Assembly: GCA_050283925.1 (NCBI GenBank)
Contig: JBNOAI010000006.1
Location: 186,001-250,000 of the forward strand
Source: ZC4RG25 sp023428365
GTDB taxonomy: Bacteria; Pseudomonadota; Alphaproteobacteria; Rhizobiales; Hyphomicrobiaceae
Direction of reading: 5' to 3'
DNA length: 64,000 nucleotides
Shown here piece by piece: positions 34,463-43,301 of this stretch. Every line of letters starts with the position of its first letter. Within the stretch, counting starts at the first letter, position 1. Under the pieces are notes generated by a model that was not told where the DNA came from, did no database searches, and saw only the letters and a list, made by a program, of their open reading frames with translations. The translations under genes were made by a program, and so were the position numbers.

Positions 34463-35713
34463 TCAGCCGCGTGTTAGATAATCGTACGCCGACAGAAGAT
34501 GTGTGCGGACGATGTGCAGGTAGTCCTCGATGTCGACGTGTTCATCGAACGAGCCCATGCCGTGCGGGAACGGGCCGTAGACACAACTCGGGATGTTGCG
34601 ATAGCGCCAGAGCCGCGCATCCGTGCCACCGAGACTGACGATCGGTTGAGGGCGGAAACCGCGAAGGTGTTCCACGGTGTTCTGCACGATTTGGATGATG
34701 TCGCAGTCAGGATCGACCCAAGAGGGGAGATTGCAATTGACCTCCTTCATGGTGACGTCGGGATAATCCGCGAGGATCTTATCGATCTCGGCGATGACAC
34801 GCTCGCGCGTAACGCCAACGGGTAGCCGGATATCGGCCTCGAAGGTGGCGCTCGACGGCACCATGTTGACCTTCACGCCACCCTTCATCGTGCCGATGTT
34901 CAGCGTCACCTTGTCGACGATCTCACCAGCTCCGGCACCCATGGCCTTGTCCATGGTGGCGCGGCCAGCCTCGATCGCGCGTTTGACGTTATCAGTCAGC
35001 TCCGGCTTGATGCTCGAGAGCTTTTCCAGATCGGCGGCGAGCGCCATGGCGATCTTGGTCGCGCTTTTGGTGGCGTGCGTATAAGCGCCATGCGCGCCGG
35101 CGGTCAGCGCGGTGAATTCGATCCATAGTGGACCTTTCTCGCCGAACCGAACGCTGAACGGACTGGATGGCTCGCCGTTCAACAGCGCATCACCGTGGAC
35201 TTCGGGATGATGCTCCATCAGATAGCGCGCGCCATAGGGACCGAACGTCTCCTCATCGGAAACGGCAGTCAGCGTCAACCGACCCTTCAGTTTGTCTTTG
35301 ATGCGGCTGAGATAAATGTACGTGAAGATCGAGGCTGTCGTGCCGCATTTCATGTCGGCGACGCCGCGGCCGTAAATTTTGCCGTCGATCAGTTCGCCAC
35401 CCCACGGATCGCGCGTCCAGCCGAGCCCATCATCGGCAACGGGGAACACATCGATATGACCGTTGAGAACGAGGTGTTTTCCCGGTGCGCCGCCTTCAAA
35501 CGTTGCGACGATGTTCGGCATTTCCGGATGCGGATCGATGATGCGGTAATCGAGGCCCTGGGCTTTAAGATGACCAGTCAAGAACTCGGCAGTGCTGCGC
35601 GTATCTCCAGGCGGATTGGGGCCTTTGCAACGCACGAAGTCACGCAGGAACGCAATGAGCAGTTCGCGATCGCGGTCGACCCAATCAAGTAACTCCTGAC
35701 GTTGCGCGCTCAA
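34463..35713 (-). CDS. M20-family metallopeptidase/deacylase (ArgE/DapE-like)
   Basis: 416 residues. Metal-binding segments: LNGHIDVFPV (His and Asp), YGRGVADMKCG (bridging Asp), SDEETFGPYG (catalytic Glu and Glu ligand), NGEPSS and a C-terminal His near GMGSFDEHVDIED. Lid domain at about 190-300. Hydrolyses an N-acyl amino acid or related amide; the family includes ArgE and DapE. Downstream of the PotABCD-like transporter operon on the same strand (25 bases from the last permease gene), so it may act on what that transporter imports. Confidence 0.9.
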   Translation of the reverse strand: MSAQRQELLDWVDRDRELLIAFLRDFVRCKGPNPPGDTRSTAEFLTGHLKAQGLDYRIIDPHPEMPNIVATFEGGAPGKHLVLNGHIDVFPVADDGLGWTRDPWGGELIDGKIYGRGVADMKCGTTASIFTYIYLSRIKDKLKGRLTLTAVSDEETFGPYGARYLMEHHPEVHGDALLNGEPSSPFSVRFGEKGPLWIEFTALTAGAHGAYTHATKSATKIAMALAADLEKLSSIKPELTDNVKRAIEAGRATMDKAMGAGAGEIVDKVTLNIGTMKGGVKVNMVPSSATFEADIRLPVGVTRERVIAEIDKILADYPDVTMKEVNCNLPSWVDPDCDIIQIVQNTVEHLRGFRPQPIVSLGGTDARLWRYRNIPSCVYGPFPHGMGSFDEHVDIEDYLHIVRTHLLSAYDYLTRG

Positions 35714-35738
35714 GGGCTGTCTCCCAGGTTTGTTGTGA

Positions 35739-36557
35739 TTAGGTCGATTGATCTTTGCTGCGCTGCGTAAATTGCGAGATTGCCAGCAGGAGTGAGGAAA
35801 TCAGCAACAAGAGCGTCGAGATGGCGGCGATCGTCGGATCGATCTCATCGCGCAACGCGTTGAACATTCGCTTGGTCAGCGTCGCGTAGTCACCGCCGGC
35901 AATGAACAGCGCGATGACGACTTCATCGAGCGAGGTGATGAAGGCCAGAAGCGCACCCGATATGACCGAGATTTTGATCTGCGGCAGCGTCACGGTGAGA
36001 AAGGCCCATGGCCTGCTTGCGCCGAGGCTGCGTGCGACCATTTCCTGGTTCATATCGTAGCTGCGCAGGCCGGCGGCGACCGTGATGACAACTAACGGAA
36101 TGGCCATTACGGAATGCGCCAGCACGAGCCCAATGAGCGTGTTGTTGAAACCGATCTGTGCGTAAAACAGAAACACGCCGATGGCGATCAGGATTGCCGG
36201 TATCAGCATCGGCAGCATGAAGATGACGAACGCGAGCTGGAACAGCCGCGTTGTGACGTTGCGCAGGCTATAGGCCGCCAGCGTGCCGATCACCGTTGCA
36301 ACAATCATCGTGAGCGTAGCGGCGAGAAACGAGACGTATGTCGCCTGCCGCCATTCGATGGATCCGAAGTAGGCATCGTACCAGCGGACCGACCAACCGG
36401 GTGGCGGGAACGTCAGCAGACGCGAATCCGAGAAGCTGAGGGGAATGATCAGCAGGCTCGGAGCAACCAGAAACACCACGATCAGCGCGACGAGAACATA
36501 AAGCCACAGCCGGTTGCGATGCGTGATCTGCGTCTCGGTTGCGGGCGAGTTCAGCAT
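35739..36557 (-). CDS. ABC transporter permease (PotC-like)
   Basis: 272 residues, six membrane helices and the EAA loop at VARSLGASRPWAFLTVTLPQIK. Forms the inner-membrane channel with the other permease. Its ATG directly follows the TAG of that gene with no gap. Spermidine/putrescine-like ABC family; the actual solute is not known. Confidence 0.9.
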   Translation of the reverse strand: MLNSPATETQITHRNRLWLYVLVALIVVFLVAPSLLIIPLSFSDSRLLTFPPPGWSVRWYDAYFGSIEWRQATYVSFLAATLTMIVATVIGTLAAYSLRNVTTRLFQLAFVIFMLPMLIPAILIAIGVFLFYAQIGFNNTLIGLVLAHSVMAIPLVVITVAAGLRSYDMNQEMVARSLGASRPWAFLTVTLPQIKISVISGALLAFITSLDEVVIALFIAGGDYATLTKRMFNALRDEIDPTIAAISTLLLLISSLLLAISQFTQRSKDQST

Positions 36558-37445
36558 CTACTTCGCTCCCGTGATGCGGTCGAACCCGATGACGCGTCCG
36601 AACAACCACAGGATGCCAAGCGTCATGACCAGCAGCACGACGCCGAGCGCGCTCGCCGCGCCCCAGTCCGAGTGATAGGCGACGTTGCGCTCGATCTGCA
36701 TGGACCACATCATCACCCGCCCGCCGCCGAGCAGAGCCGGTGTTACGTAGAAGCCGAGGCAAAGCACGAAAACGATGATCACACCGGCTGCAAGACCTGG
36801 CAGCGAGAGAGGCACAAAAATCTGCCAGAACGCCTGCACCGGCGTCGCGCCGAGGTTTGCGGCAGCCTTCATGTAGTCGCGGCTGATGGCGCGCATGGAC
36901 GCGTAGAGCGGCAAGATCATGAACGGCAGCATGATATGCACCATGCCGATCGCTGTGCCGGTAAAATTATGCATCAGCCGTAACGGTGTATCGATCACAC
37001 CGACATCAGTGAGCCATGAGTTCACAAGCCCCCGACGCTGCAACAGCACAAGCCACGCGTAACAGCGCACCAGAAGCGACGTCCAAAGTGGAAACAGAAC
37101 GAACAGCAGCAGCAATGCCGCGAGGCGAGGGCGCACCTGTGCAATCAGATAGGCCATCGGATAACCGAGCAGAACACAGACGAACGTCACAAGAAACGAC
37201 AGCTCGAACGTCGTGCGCAGGGTTAGCGTGAACGAGGGATGCAGCAGCCTCAAATAGTGCGCGAACGTAAAGCCGTCAGCGCCGCGAAAGGATAGCCAGA
37301 ACAGCCACGCGATGGGCAGCACCACAATAATTCCGACCAGAAGCAGACCGGGCAGCACCAAGGATCCCAGTGCGAGATGTTCGTTGCGCTCCTGGATCTG
37401 ATACTGGAGCGCGTTGTTTCCCTGCGCGGTTTCGGCGATGGCCAT
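36558..37445 (-). CDS. ABC transporter permease (PotB-like)
   Basis: About 295 residues, six membrane helices, EAA loop AAANLGATPVQAFWQIFVPL. Start ATG 37445 overlaps the ATPase stop by one base (TGATG); GTG 37448 is an alternative. Works with the following PotC-like permease as the heterodimeric channel. Confidence 0.9.
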   Translation of the reverse strand: MAIAETAQGNNALQYQIQERNEHLALGSLVLPGLLLVGIIVVLPIAWLFWLSFRGADGFTFAHYLRLLHPSFTLTLRTTFELSFLVTFVCVLLGYPMAYLIAQVRPRLAALLLLFVLFPLWTSLLVRCYAWLVLLQRRGLVNSWLTDVGVIDTPLRLMHNFTGTAIGMVHIMLPFMILPLYASMRAISRDYMKAAANLGATPVQAFWQIFVPLSLPGLAAGVIIVFVLCLGFYVTPALLGGGRVMMWSMQIERNVAYHSDWGAASALGVVLLVMTLGILWLFGRVIGFDRITGAK

Positions 37446-38548
37446 CACGCGCCCTCCGCCGGCACGACGATGGTATCAGCGGGCGCAAGGCCAAGCTTGA
37501 GCTCCGCGCCGACGTCGGGAAGTGCAGGCGCGGCGCTGCTGGCTGCCTGACGAATGGCGATCTCGGATCCATCCGGCAACGCAACGTAGATCAGTGAGCT
37601 CTCGCCTTGATAAACAATCTCCTTCAAATGCCCCTGGAACAGATTGAGATGGTCGGCTGTCTCGCCGGACAACAGCAGTTTCAATTTTTCAGGGCGAACG
37701 ACAAGAACCTGAGATTGCGCGGTGTCATGCAACGGTTCGGCAAGGCGCAGCGGCTGTCCGCCGAGGCTTGCGTTGCCGTGTGAGACGGTCACCGGCAGAA
37801 AGCTGGATTCTCCGATGAACTCGGCGATGAAGCGGTTTTGCGGTCGTTCGTAGATGTCCTTCGGCGTGCCGATCTGGCGGAAGCGTCCCTTGTCGATGAC
37901 CGCAATTCTGTCCGACATAGTCAGGGCTTCGCGCTGGTCGTGCGTGACGTACACGGTTGTCATACCGAGCTGCTGATGCAGATGGCGGACTTCGATCTGC
38001 ATCTGCTCGCGCAATTTCTTATCGAGCGCAGAGAGCGGCTCATCCATCAGCAGGATGCGGGGCTCGAAGATGATAGCGCGGGCCAAAGCGACGCGCTGAC
38101 GCTGCCCGCCGGAGAGCTGATCAACCTGTCTGTCCCCAAGTCCACCAAGTTGAACGGTGTCGAGGGCTTTGCGGACCCGTTCATCAATTTCGGCGCGGCC
38201 GATCCGTCTCAGTTTCAACGGGTAGGCCAGATTTCCAGCAACCGTCATATGCGGAAAGAGCGCGTAGTTCTGGAACACCATGCCGAGGTCGCGCTTATGC
38301 GGCGGTGCCAGGGAGACATCGGCATCGCCGAACGTGACTGTTCCGGAATTAGGCCGGATGAACCCTGCCAGCACCATCAGCAGTGTCGTCTTGCCGGAGC
38401 CGGAAGGACCCAGCAGCGTGATGAATTCTCCGCTGGCGATATCGAGGCTGACATCATCGAGCGCAGTGAAACGGCCGTACGTCTTGGTGACGTTTCGGAT
38501 CGTAATAGGCAGCGAGATCTGTCCCGCATTCCCCTGCGGTGAACTCAG
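37445..38548 (-). CDS. ABC transporter ATP-binding protein (PotA-like), non-canonical start
   Basis: About 367 residues counted from CTG 38548. Walker A GPSGSGKTT lies near residue 45, upstream of the first ATG (38377), so the coding region must begin earlier. In frame upstream of Walker A I find no ATG, GTG or TTG before a stop at 38579. The strong site CGGGAGGCG precedes ATT (38551) and CTG (38548) with ordinary spacing. Signature LSGGQRQRVALARA, Walker B ILLMDEPLSALD, H-loop VYVTHDQREA and a C-terminal TOBE domain follow. The ATPase energises the PotBC-type channel. Confidence 0.88.
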   Translation of the reverse strand: MSSPQGNAGQISLPITIRNVTKTYGRFTALDDVSLDIASGEFITLLGPSGSGKTTLLMVLAGFIRPNSGTVTFGDADVSLAPPHKRDLGMVFQNYALFPHMTVAGNLAYPLKLRRIGRAEIDERVRKALDTVQLGGLGDRQVDQLSGGQRQRVALARAIIFEPRILLMDEPLSALDKKLREQMQIEVRHLHQQLGMTTVYVTHDQREALTMSDRIAVIDKGRFRQIGTPKDIYERPQNRFIAEFIGESSFLPVTVSHGNASLGGQPLRLAEPLHDTAQSQVLVVRPEKLKLLLSGETADHLNLFQGHLKEIVYQGESSLIYVALPDGSEIAIRQAASSAAPALPDVGAELKLGLAPADTIVVPAEGA

Positions 38549-38582
38549 AATAGGCGCCTCCCGATAGCTATGGAAACATCAA

Positions 38583-38612
38583 GGATCGCGCGATGACGGC
38601 TTCGCGCGATCC
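38583..38612 (-). promoter_or_regulatory. Stem-loop between binding-protein and ATPase genes
   Basis: Perfect 10-bp stem (arms GGATCGCGCG and CGCGCGATCC) with a 10-base loop, 16 bases past the binding-protein stop on the minus strand and without a U-tract. Such structures commonly stabilise the upstream message so that more binding protein is made than ATPase. It can also slow transcription. Confidence 0.75.
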
Positions 38613-38628
38613 GGTATTGCCGATGAGA

Positions 38629-39675
38629 TTACTGTTGCAGGAAAGCGTCGAACCGCTTCACCATTTCATCGGTATTCTGCACCCACCAATCGACCGACAT
38701 GACGAAGCCTTTGCCGATGTTTTCGGGAGAATTCGGCAATTCGGCCATTTTTTCCTTAGAGATCAGGCCGGTGTCGAAGGCTTTCGTATTGGACGGTGCG
38801 TAGTTGATGTACTGCGGCAGCCGGGCCTGTACCTCTGGACGCATCATGATGGCGATGGCCTTCATGGCGAGATCCTTGTTCGGCGCACCCTTGGGGATCA
38901 GCCAGCAGTCCGACACCAGCATCTGCTGGTCGAACGTGATCGCCAGTTCTCCCGATTTTGCCGATTTGTCGGCCATGGCCGCCTGGATGCGACCGTTCCA
39001 GGCACCGACCATGTCAACTTCGCCATCCTGCAGAACCTGTGCCGATTGCGCGCCTGAGGCCCACCACACCAGCACGTGCGGCTTCACTTCGGCGAGTTTC
39101 TTGAATGCCCGATCAACATCAAGCGGATAGAGCTTGTCCATAGGGACGCCATCGGCGATTAATGCGGCTTCCAGATTGTAGATCGGGTGACGGCGCAATG
39201 AGCGCTGTCCGGGGAAAGTCTTGGTATCCCAGAAGGCTGCCCAGCCGGTCGGGGCTTTCTCGAAGGCTTTCTTGCGCCAGCCGATCGCAACGGAATAAAC
39301 GATCTGCGAAATCCAGTAGTCCGATTTCAGGTTAGGAGCCACGCCCGGATCGGCAACGATAGCTGGATCGAGCTTCTCCAGCTTTCCTTCCTTTTCGAGC
39401 AATGCGCAAGTGTAGGCGCCCTGCGTGGAGAGATCCCAGGTCGGCCGGCCGGAGGCAACCTGGGCGCGGACATCGGCAATGCCGGAGGTTGTTTCCTCCT
39501 TGATCGTAATGCCGAGTTCTTTCTCGACCAGATTGAACCAGGCTTCGCGCTGGGCTTTCTGGAATGCGCCGCCCCATGAGGAAACGGTAATCGATTGCTG
39601 CGCGCTGGCTCCAGGCACATTCAGGGCAAGCCCTGCGCCCAGAAGCGCAACGGCGCTCCATATCGTACGGTGCAT
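38629..39675 (-). CDS. ABC transporter substrate-binding protein (PotD/putrescine-type)
   Basis: 348 residues. Signal peptide ending near GASAQQ, then ITVSSWGGAFQKAQREAW, typical of the spermidine/putrescine-binding cluster (SBP family 8). Binding residues cannot be assigned with certainty. First gene of a five-gene minus-strand run: binding protein, ATPase, two permeases and M20 deacylase. Divergent from the M24 creatinase-like gene, with a 136-base gap. Confidence 0.92.
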   Translation of the reverse strand: MHRTIWSAVALLGAGLALNVPGASAQQSITVSSWGGAFQKAQREAWFNLVEKELGITIKEETTSGIADVRAQVASGRPTWDLSTQGAYTCALLEKEGKLEKLDPAIVADPGVAPNLKSDYWISQIVYSVAIGWRKKAFEKAPTGWAAFWDTKTFPGQRSLRRHPIYNLEAALIADGVPMDKLYPLDVDRAFKKLAEVKPHVLVWWASGAQSAQVLQDGEVDMVGAWNGRIQAAMADKSAKSGELAITFDQQMLVSDCWLIPKGAPNKDLAMKAIAIMMRPEVQARLPQYINYAPSNTKAFDTGLISKEKMAELPNSPENIGKGFVMSVDWWVQNTDEMVKRFDAFLQQ

Positions 39676-39811
39676 GCTTCCGCTCTCCCTTTTGTTTGTT
39701 CAATATTGGTCTTAGACTTTCGCAAGGACACAGCCGAGTCAAGAAGTTGACGCGACCCTCCGGTAGGCACGATGCTTCAATCGTAAGCACGGCGATTAAG
39801 GGAAAATGTAA

Positions 39812-40972
39812 ATGGCACTCCATTTCGACAGATCGGAATTTCAATCCCGACAGGCGGCCGCGCGTGCTGCATTGCAGCGGAGTGGGCTGGATGCCATCCT
39901 GCTTTTCTCACAGGAGAGCCACTATTATCTGACAGGCTTTGATACGAGCGGCTTCGTATTTTTTCAGTGCGCCGTGATGACGGCGAATGACGAAGCCATC
40001 ACGTTGTTGACGCGCCGTCCTGATCTTGAGCAGGCGCGTCGGACGTCGACGATCGAGGACATTCGCCTCTGGTACGACGCTGAGGGGGCCGATCCTTCCC
40101 GGGAACTGAAGGCCATTCTTGAGGAAAAGAAACTCAAGGGTTGTCGCGTCGGTATCGAGCTCAGATCATTCGGCCTGACAGCTGACAAGTACGAACTGGT
40201 CCGCCGTCAGCTCGAAGGTTGGTGCGAGCTGATTGATGCCTCAAACCTTGTCCGTGAACTCCGTGTGGTGAAATCGCCCGCGGAAATCGTGTATGTCCGG
40301 CATGCAGCTGAGCTGGCCGATCGATCGCTGGAGGCGATGATCGCGGCGTCAAAGCCGGGTGCATATGAAGGCGATATTGCTGCTGCGGGTGCTGGGCCGA
40401 TCCTGGCGGGAGGTGGCAATCCGCCGCCTTCGGGACCAGTTCTCGGGTCCGGCGACAGGGCGCTGCTTGTGCGCAGCTCAACCGGCTGGCGCAATCTCGA
40501 TCCGGTTGACCAGCTTACCATCGAGCATGCAGGAACCTATCTGCACTATTGCTCCTGTCTGATGCGGACGTTGGCCATCGGCAAAGCCAATGAAGATCAG
40601 CGGCGCATGTTCGAGGTCACGCGCGATGCACTTGCGGCGATGACTGAGGCAGCCAAGCCTGGCCGCCCGATCGGCGAGATCGACGACGCGCATCGCCGTG
40701 TCTATGACGCTGCCGGATATGGGCATGCCAGAATGTCGGCTTGCGGATACTCTCTTGGCGCAACTTACCGCCCGACCTGGATGGACGTTCCACCGATGCT
40801 CTATTCCGGCAATCCGATGTTGGCCGTTCCGGGCATGGTACTGTTTATGCACGCCATTCTGATCGACGCACCGAAGAACCTAGCCATGTCGCTGGGGCAC
40901 ACAATCGTCGTTACTGAAACCGGCGCCGACGTGCTGAGCCGCCTGACGCCGGAATACACGGTGTGCACCTGA
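39812..40972 (+). CDS. M24 (creatinase-like) family protein lacking the metal-ligand set
   Basis: 386 residues. N-terminal creatinase domain (about 1-150), then pita-bread M24 domain. The five metal positions of aminopeptidase P are changed: the Asp pair is replaced in QLTIEHAGTYLHYCSCLMRT, the ligand His region reads CGYSLGATYRPTW, the first Glu region reads MVLFMHAIL and the last reads GHTIVVTE. This resembles creatinase, ectoine hydrolase (DoeA) and DddP relatives rather than a peptidase. With the neighbouring ABC transporter and M20 deacylase it may open or cleave a small amidine or betaine-like compound. Confidence 0.85.
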   Translation: MALHFDRSEFQSRQAAARAALQRSGLDAILLFSQESHYYLTGFDTSGFVFFQCAVMTANDEAITLLTRRPDLEQARRTSTIEDIRLWYDAEGADPSRELKAILEEKKLKGCRVGIELRSFGLTADKYELVRRQLEGWCELIDASNLVRELRVVKSPAEIVYVRHAAELADRSLEAMIAASKPGAYEGDIAAAGAGPILAGGGNPPPSGPVLGSGDRALLVRSSTGWRNLDPVDQLTIEHAGTYLHYCSCLMRTLAIGKANEDQRRMFEVTRDALAAMTEAAKPGRPIGEIDDAHRRVYDAAGYGHARMSACGYSLGATYRPTWMDVPPMLYSGNPMLAVPGMVLFMHAILIDAPKNLAMSLGHTIVVTETGADVLSRLTPEYTVCT

Positions 40973-41274
40973 AATTTTGCGTATTTGCGTGAAAGTCGTA
41001 TCCGGTAACAGCCAGCATCCGCCGCATGTTGTGCGGTATTTGCGGTCCCACCACCGTCATTCCCGCGCAGGCGGGAATCCAGATACATTGGCACAGACGA
41101 ACGACGGGAGGTGTGCTCCGTGTTACGGCCAGCCGCCAGCCTACACACCCGACGATGTTTTTCGCGCTGCTATCGGACCTGGATTCCCGCCTGCGCGGGA
41201 ATGACGGATCAGGTGAGGCAGGCCGAGGGGGGCATCTCAGAGCTACTTGATGATGCAGGTGAACTGAATAAACT
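40973..41274. repeat. Convergent gap with inverted palindromic repeat pair (copy C)
   Basis: 302 bases without a gene, between the creatinase-like gene and the sugar ABC ATPase gene. Perfect 20-base hairpins lie at 41059-41078 and 41183-41202 (arms ATTCCCGC/GCGGGAAT) in mirror orientation. They are identical in hairpin sequence to copy B. Nothing else recognised in the rest of the gap. Confidence 0.85.
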
Positions 41275-42378
41275 TCAGATCACCAGCCCGGTTTTCTCGT
41301 CGATGAGGTGCATGTTGTTGAGGTCGGCGGCGAGACGCATGTTACCGCCGTCGATGGCGCCGGCCTTGGGATTGACCCGGCCACAAACCTGCGTGCCGTT
41401 CATGGGAAAATAGACCAGCGTCTCCATGCCCATCGGTTCGGTGACATCGAGCTTCACCTCGAACGGAACCTTGCCTTCCTCCATGTGCGGCGTCACTTCG
41501 GTCAGATGCTCCGGCCGCAAACCAAGCAGCAGGCTGCCGTTGTTCGCGTGTTGCCGGTAGCGTTGTGTGCGATCGGCCGGGATGGGGAGTGACAAGCTGT
41601 CGTTGAGACGGATATCCAGACCGCCTCCGCCTTTCTCTTCCAGTTTGCACGAAATGAAATTCATCGCAGGCGAACCGATGAAACCGGCGACGAAGCGCGT
41701 CTTCGGGAAATGATAGAGATCGTTCGGCGTGCCGACTTGTTCGATCACGCCGTGGTTCATGACGACGACGCGGTCGGCCAGCGTCATCGCCTCGACCTGA
41801 TCGTGCGTGACGTAGACGGTGGTGGTGCGGACCTGCTGATGCACCTTCTTGATCTCGGTGCGCATCTGAACGCGCAATTTGGCATCGAGATTGGAAAGCG
41901 GCTCGTCGAACAGAAATACCTTCGGATTGCGCACGATGGCGCGGCCCATCGCGACGCGCTGGCGTTGTCCGCCTGAAAGCTGCTTCGGCTTGCGTTCCAG
42001 CAGCTCGGTGATATCGAGAATGCGAGCGGCTTCCGCGACGCGCTTGTTGATTTCCTCTTTCGGATAGCGCCGCAAACGAAGCCCGAAGGACATATTCTGC
42101 GCCACTGACATATGCGGATAGAGCGCGTAGTTCTGGAATACCATCGCGATGTCGCGATCCTTCGGCGGGACGTCGTTGACCACGTCGCCGTCGATCAGGA
42201 TGTCTCCGTCGGAGATATCCTCCAGCCCGGCTATCATCCGTAGTGTCGTCGACTTGCCGCAGCCGGAGGGGCCGACCAGTACGACGAACTCGTGGTCGGC
42301 GATGTCGAGGTCGATGCCGCGGACGGCCAGGACCTCATCGTACTTCTTGACGATCTTGCGCAGATTGACTTCCGCCAT
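41275..42378 (-). CDS. Sugar ABC transporter ATP-binding protein (MalK/UgpC-like)
   Basis: 367 residues. Walker A GPSGCGKSTTL, signature LSGGQRQRVAMGRA, Walker B VFLFDEPLSNLD, H-loop YVTHDQVEA, then an OB-fold TOBE region. Energises import by MalF/MalG-like permeases. Last gene of the regulator-binding protein-permease-permease-ATPase operon, with 8 bases to the preceding permease gene. Confidence 0.94.
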   Translation of the reverse strand: MAEVNLRKIVKKYDEVLAVRGIDLDIADHEFVVLVGPSGCGKSTTLRMIAGLEDISDGDILIDGDVVNDVPPKDRDIAMVFQNYALYPHMSVAQNMSFGLRLRRYPKEEINKRVAEAARILDITELLERKPKQLSGGQRQRVAMGRAIVRNPKVFLFDEPLSNLDAKLRVQMRTEIKKVHQQVRTTTVYVTHDQVEAMTLADRVVVMNHGVIEQVGTPNDLYHFPKTRFVAGFIGSPAMNFISCKLEEKGGGGLDIRLNDSLSLPIPADRTQRYRQHANNGSLLLGLRPEHLTEVTPHMEEGKVPFEVKLDVTEPMGMETLVYFPMNGTQVCGRVNPKAGAIDGGNMRLAADLNNMHLIDEKTGLVI

Positions 42379-42386
42379 GCGTCCCC

Positions 42387-43301
42387 TCAGCCCTTGGTGG
42401 CGCCGGCCGTGAGCCCGGCGATGTAGTAGTCCATCAGGAAGGCGTAGATGATGAGCGGTGGCAGTGCGCCGAGCAGCGCTCCGGTCATGATCTGGCCCCA
42501 GTTAAAAACGTCGCCCTTGATCAGGGTCGTGATGATGCCCACCGGCAGCACAAGCTGATCGATGGAAGTGGTGAACGCCAGCGGATACAGGAACTGCGCC
42601 CAGCTCACCGTAAAGGCGAAGATGGTGGCTGCAATGATGCCGGGCAGTGCGACGGGAATGAAGATCTGCGTCAGCGTCTGCATCCAGCTGGCGCCGTCGA
42701 TGATCGCCGCTTCATCCAATTCTTTCGGGATCGATGCGAAATAGCCGATCATGATCCATGTGCAGAACGGCACGGTCAGCGTCGGGTAGAGGATGAGCAA
42801 CACCCACCAGCGATTGATCAATTGGATGCCCGTCAGATCGGAGAACTGCGCGAACATCTTGAACAGCGGCAGGAACAGTAGCGTATCCGGTACGAGGTAA
42901 GTGAGGAATACGCCGGTCGCCAGCGATGCCGAGCCCCAGAATTTCATGCGCGACAACGCGAATGCTGCGGGCACGCTGATCAGCATCGTGATCGTCACCA
43001 CGACCATGGAAACAAGGGCCGAGTTCAGGAAGAACGTGATGTAGACGTTCGAGGTCAGCAGTTGGTGATAGTTCTCCAGCGTCGGCTGGTAGACCCACCA
43101 CGGGTTGGTGGCTGCAGAAATCTCCTGGCTGGTCTTCAGCGAGGTGATCAGCATGTAGATCGGCGGCAGCAGGAAGAAGATCGCGAACAGGCCCAGGAAG
43201 GCGTAAGACCATCTGAGGGCCCACACGCGATCGCGGGTCATGCTGCCGTAGCGCGGCTTGGATGTTGTCTTCACGGTTGGGGCAACGTCTGCGGTGGCCA
43301 T
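42387..43301 (-). CDS. Carbohydrate ABC permease (MalG-like)
   Basis: 304 residues, six helices with an EAA loop DEAAIIDGASWMQTLTQIFIPV. Its ATG overlaps the previous permease stop by one base (TAATG). Pairs with MalF-like permease. Confidence 0.93.
   Translation of the reverse strand: MATADVAPTVKTTSKPRYGSMTRDRVWALRWSYAFLGLFAIFFLLPPIYMLITSLKTSQEISAATNPWWVYQPTLENYHQLLTSNVYITFFLNSALVSMVVVTITMLISVPAAFALSRMKFWGSASLATGVFLTYLVPDTLLFLPLFKMFAQFSDLTGIQLINRWWVLLILYPTLTVPFCTWIMIGYFASIPKELDEAAIIDGASWMQTLTQIFIPVALPGIIAATIFAFTVSWAQFLYPLAFTTSIDQLVLPVGIITTLIKGDVFNWGQIMTGALLGALPPLIIYAFLMDYYIAGLTAGATKG

Noticed and set aside
36114..36983. 289-codon plus-strand frame over the permease genes
   Set aside because: Antisense shadow of two membrane proteins; the sequence is hydrophilic and without motif.
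37445..38377. Starting the PotA-like ATPase at ATG 38377
   Set aside because: This would remove Walker A, which is encoded upstream in the same frame.
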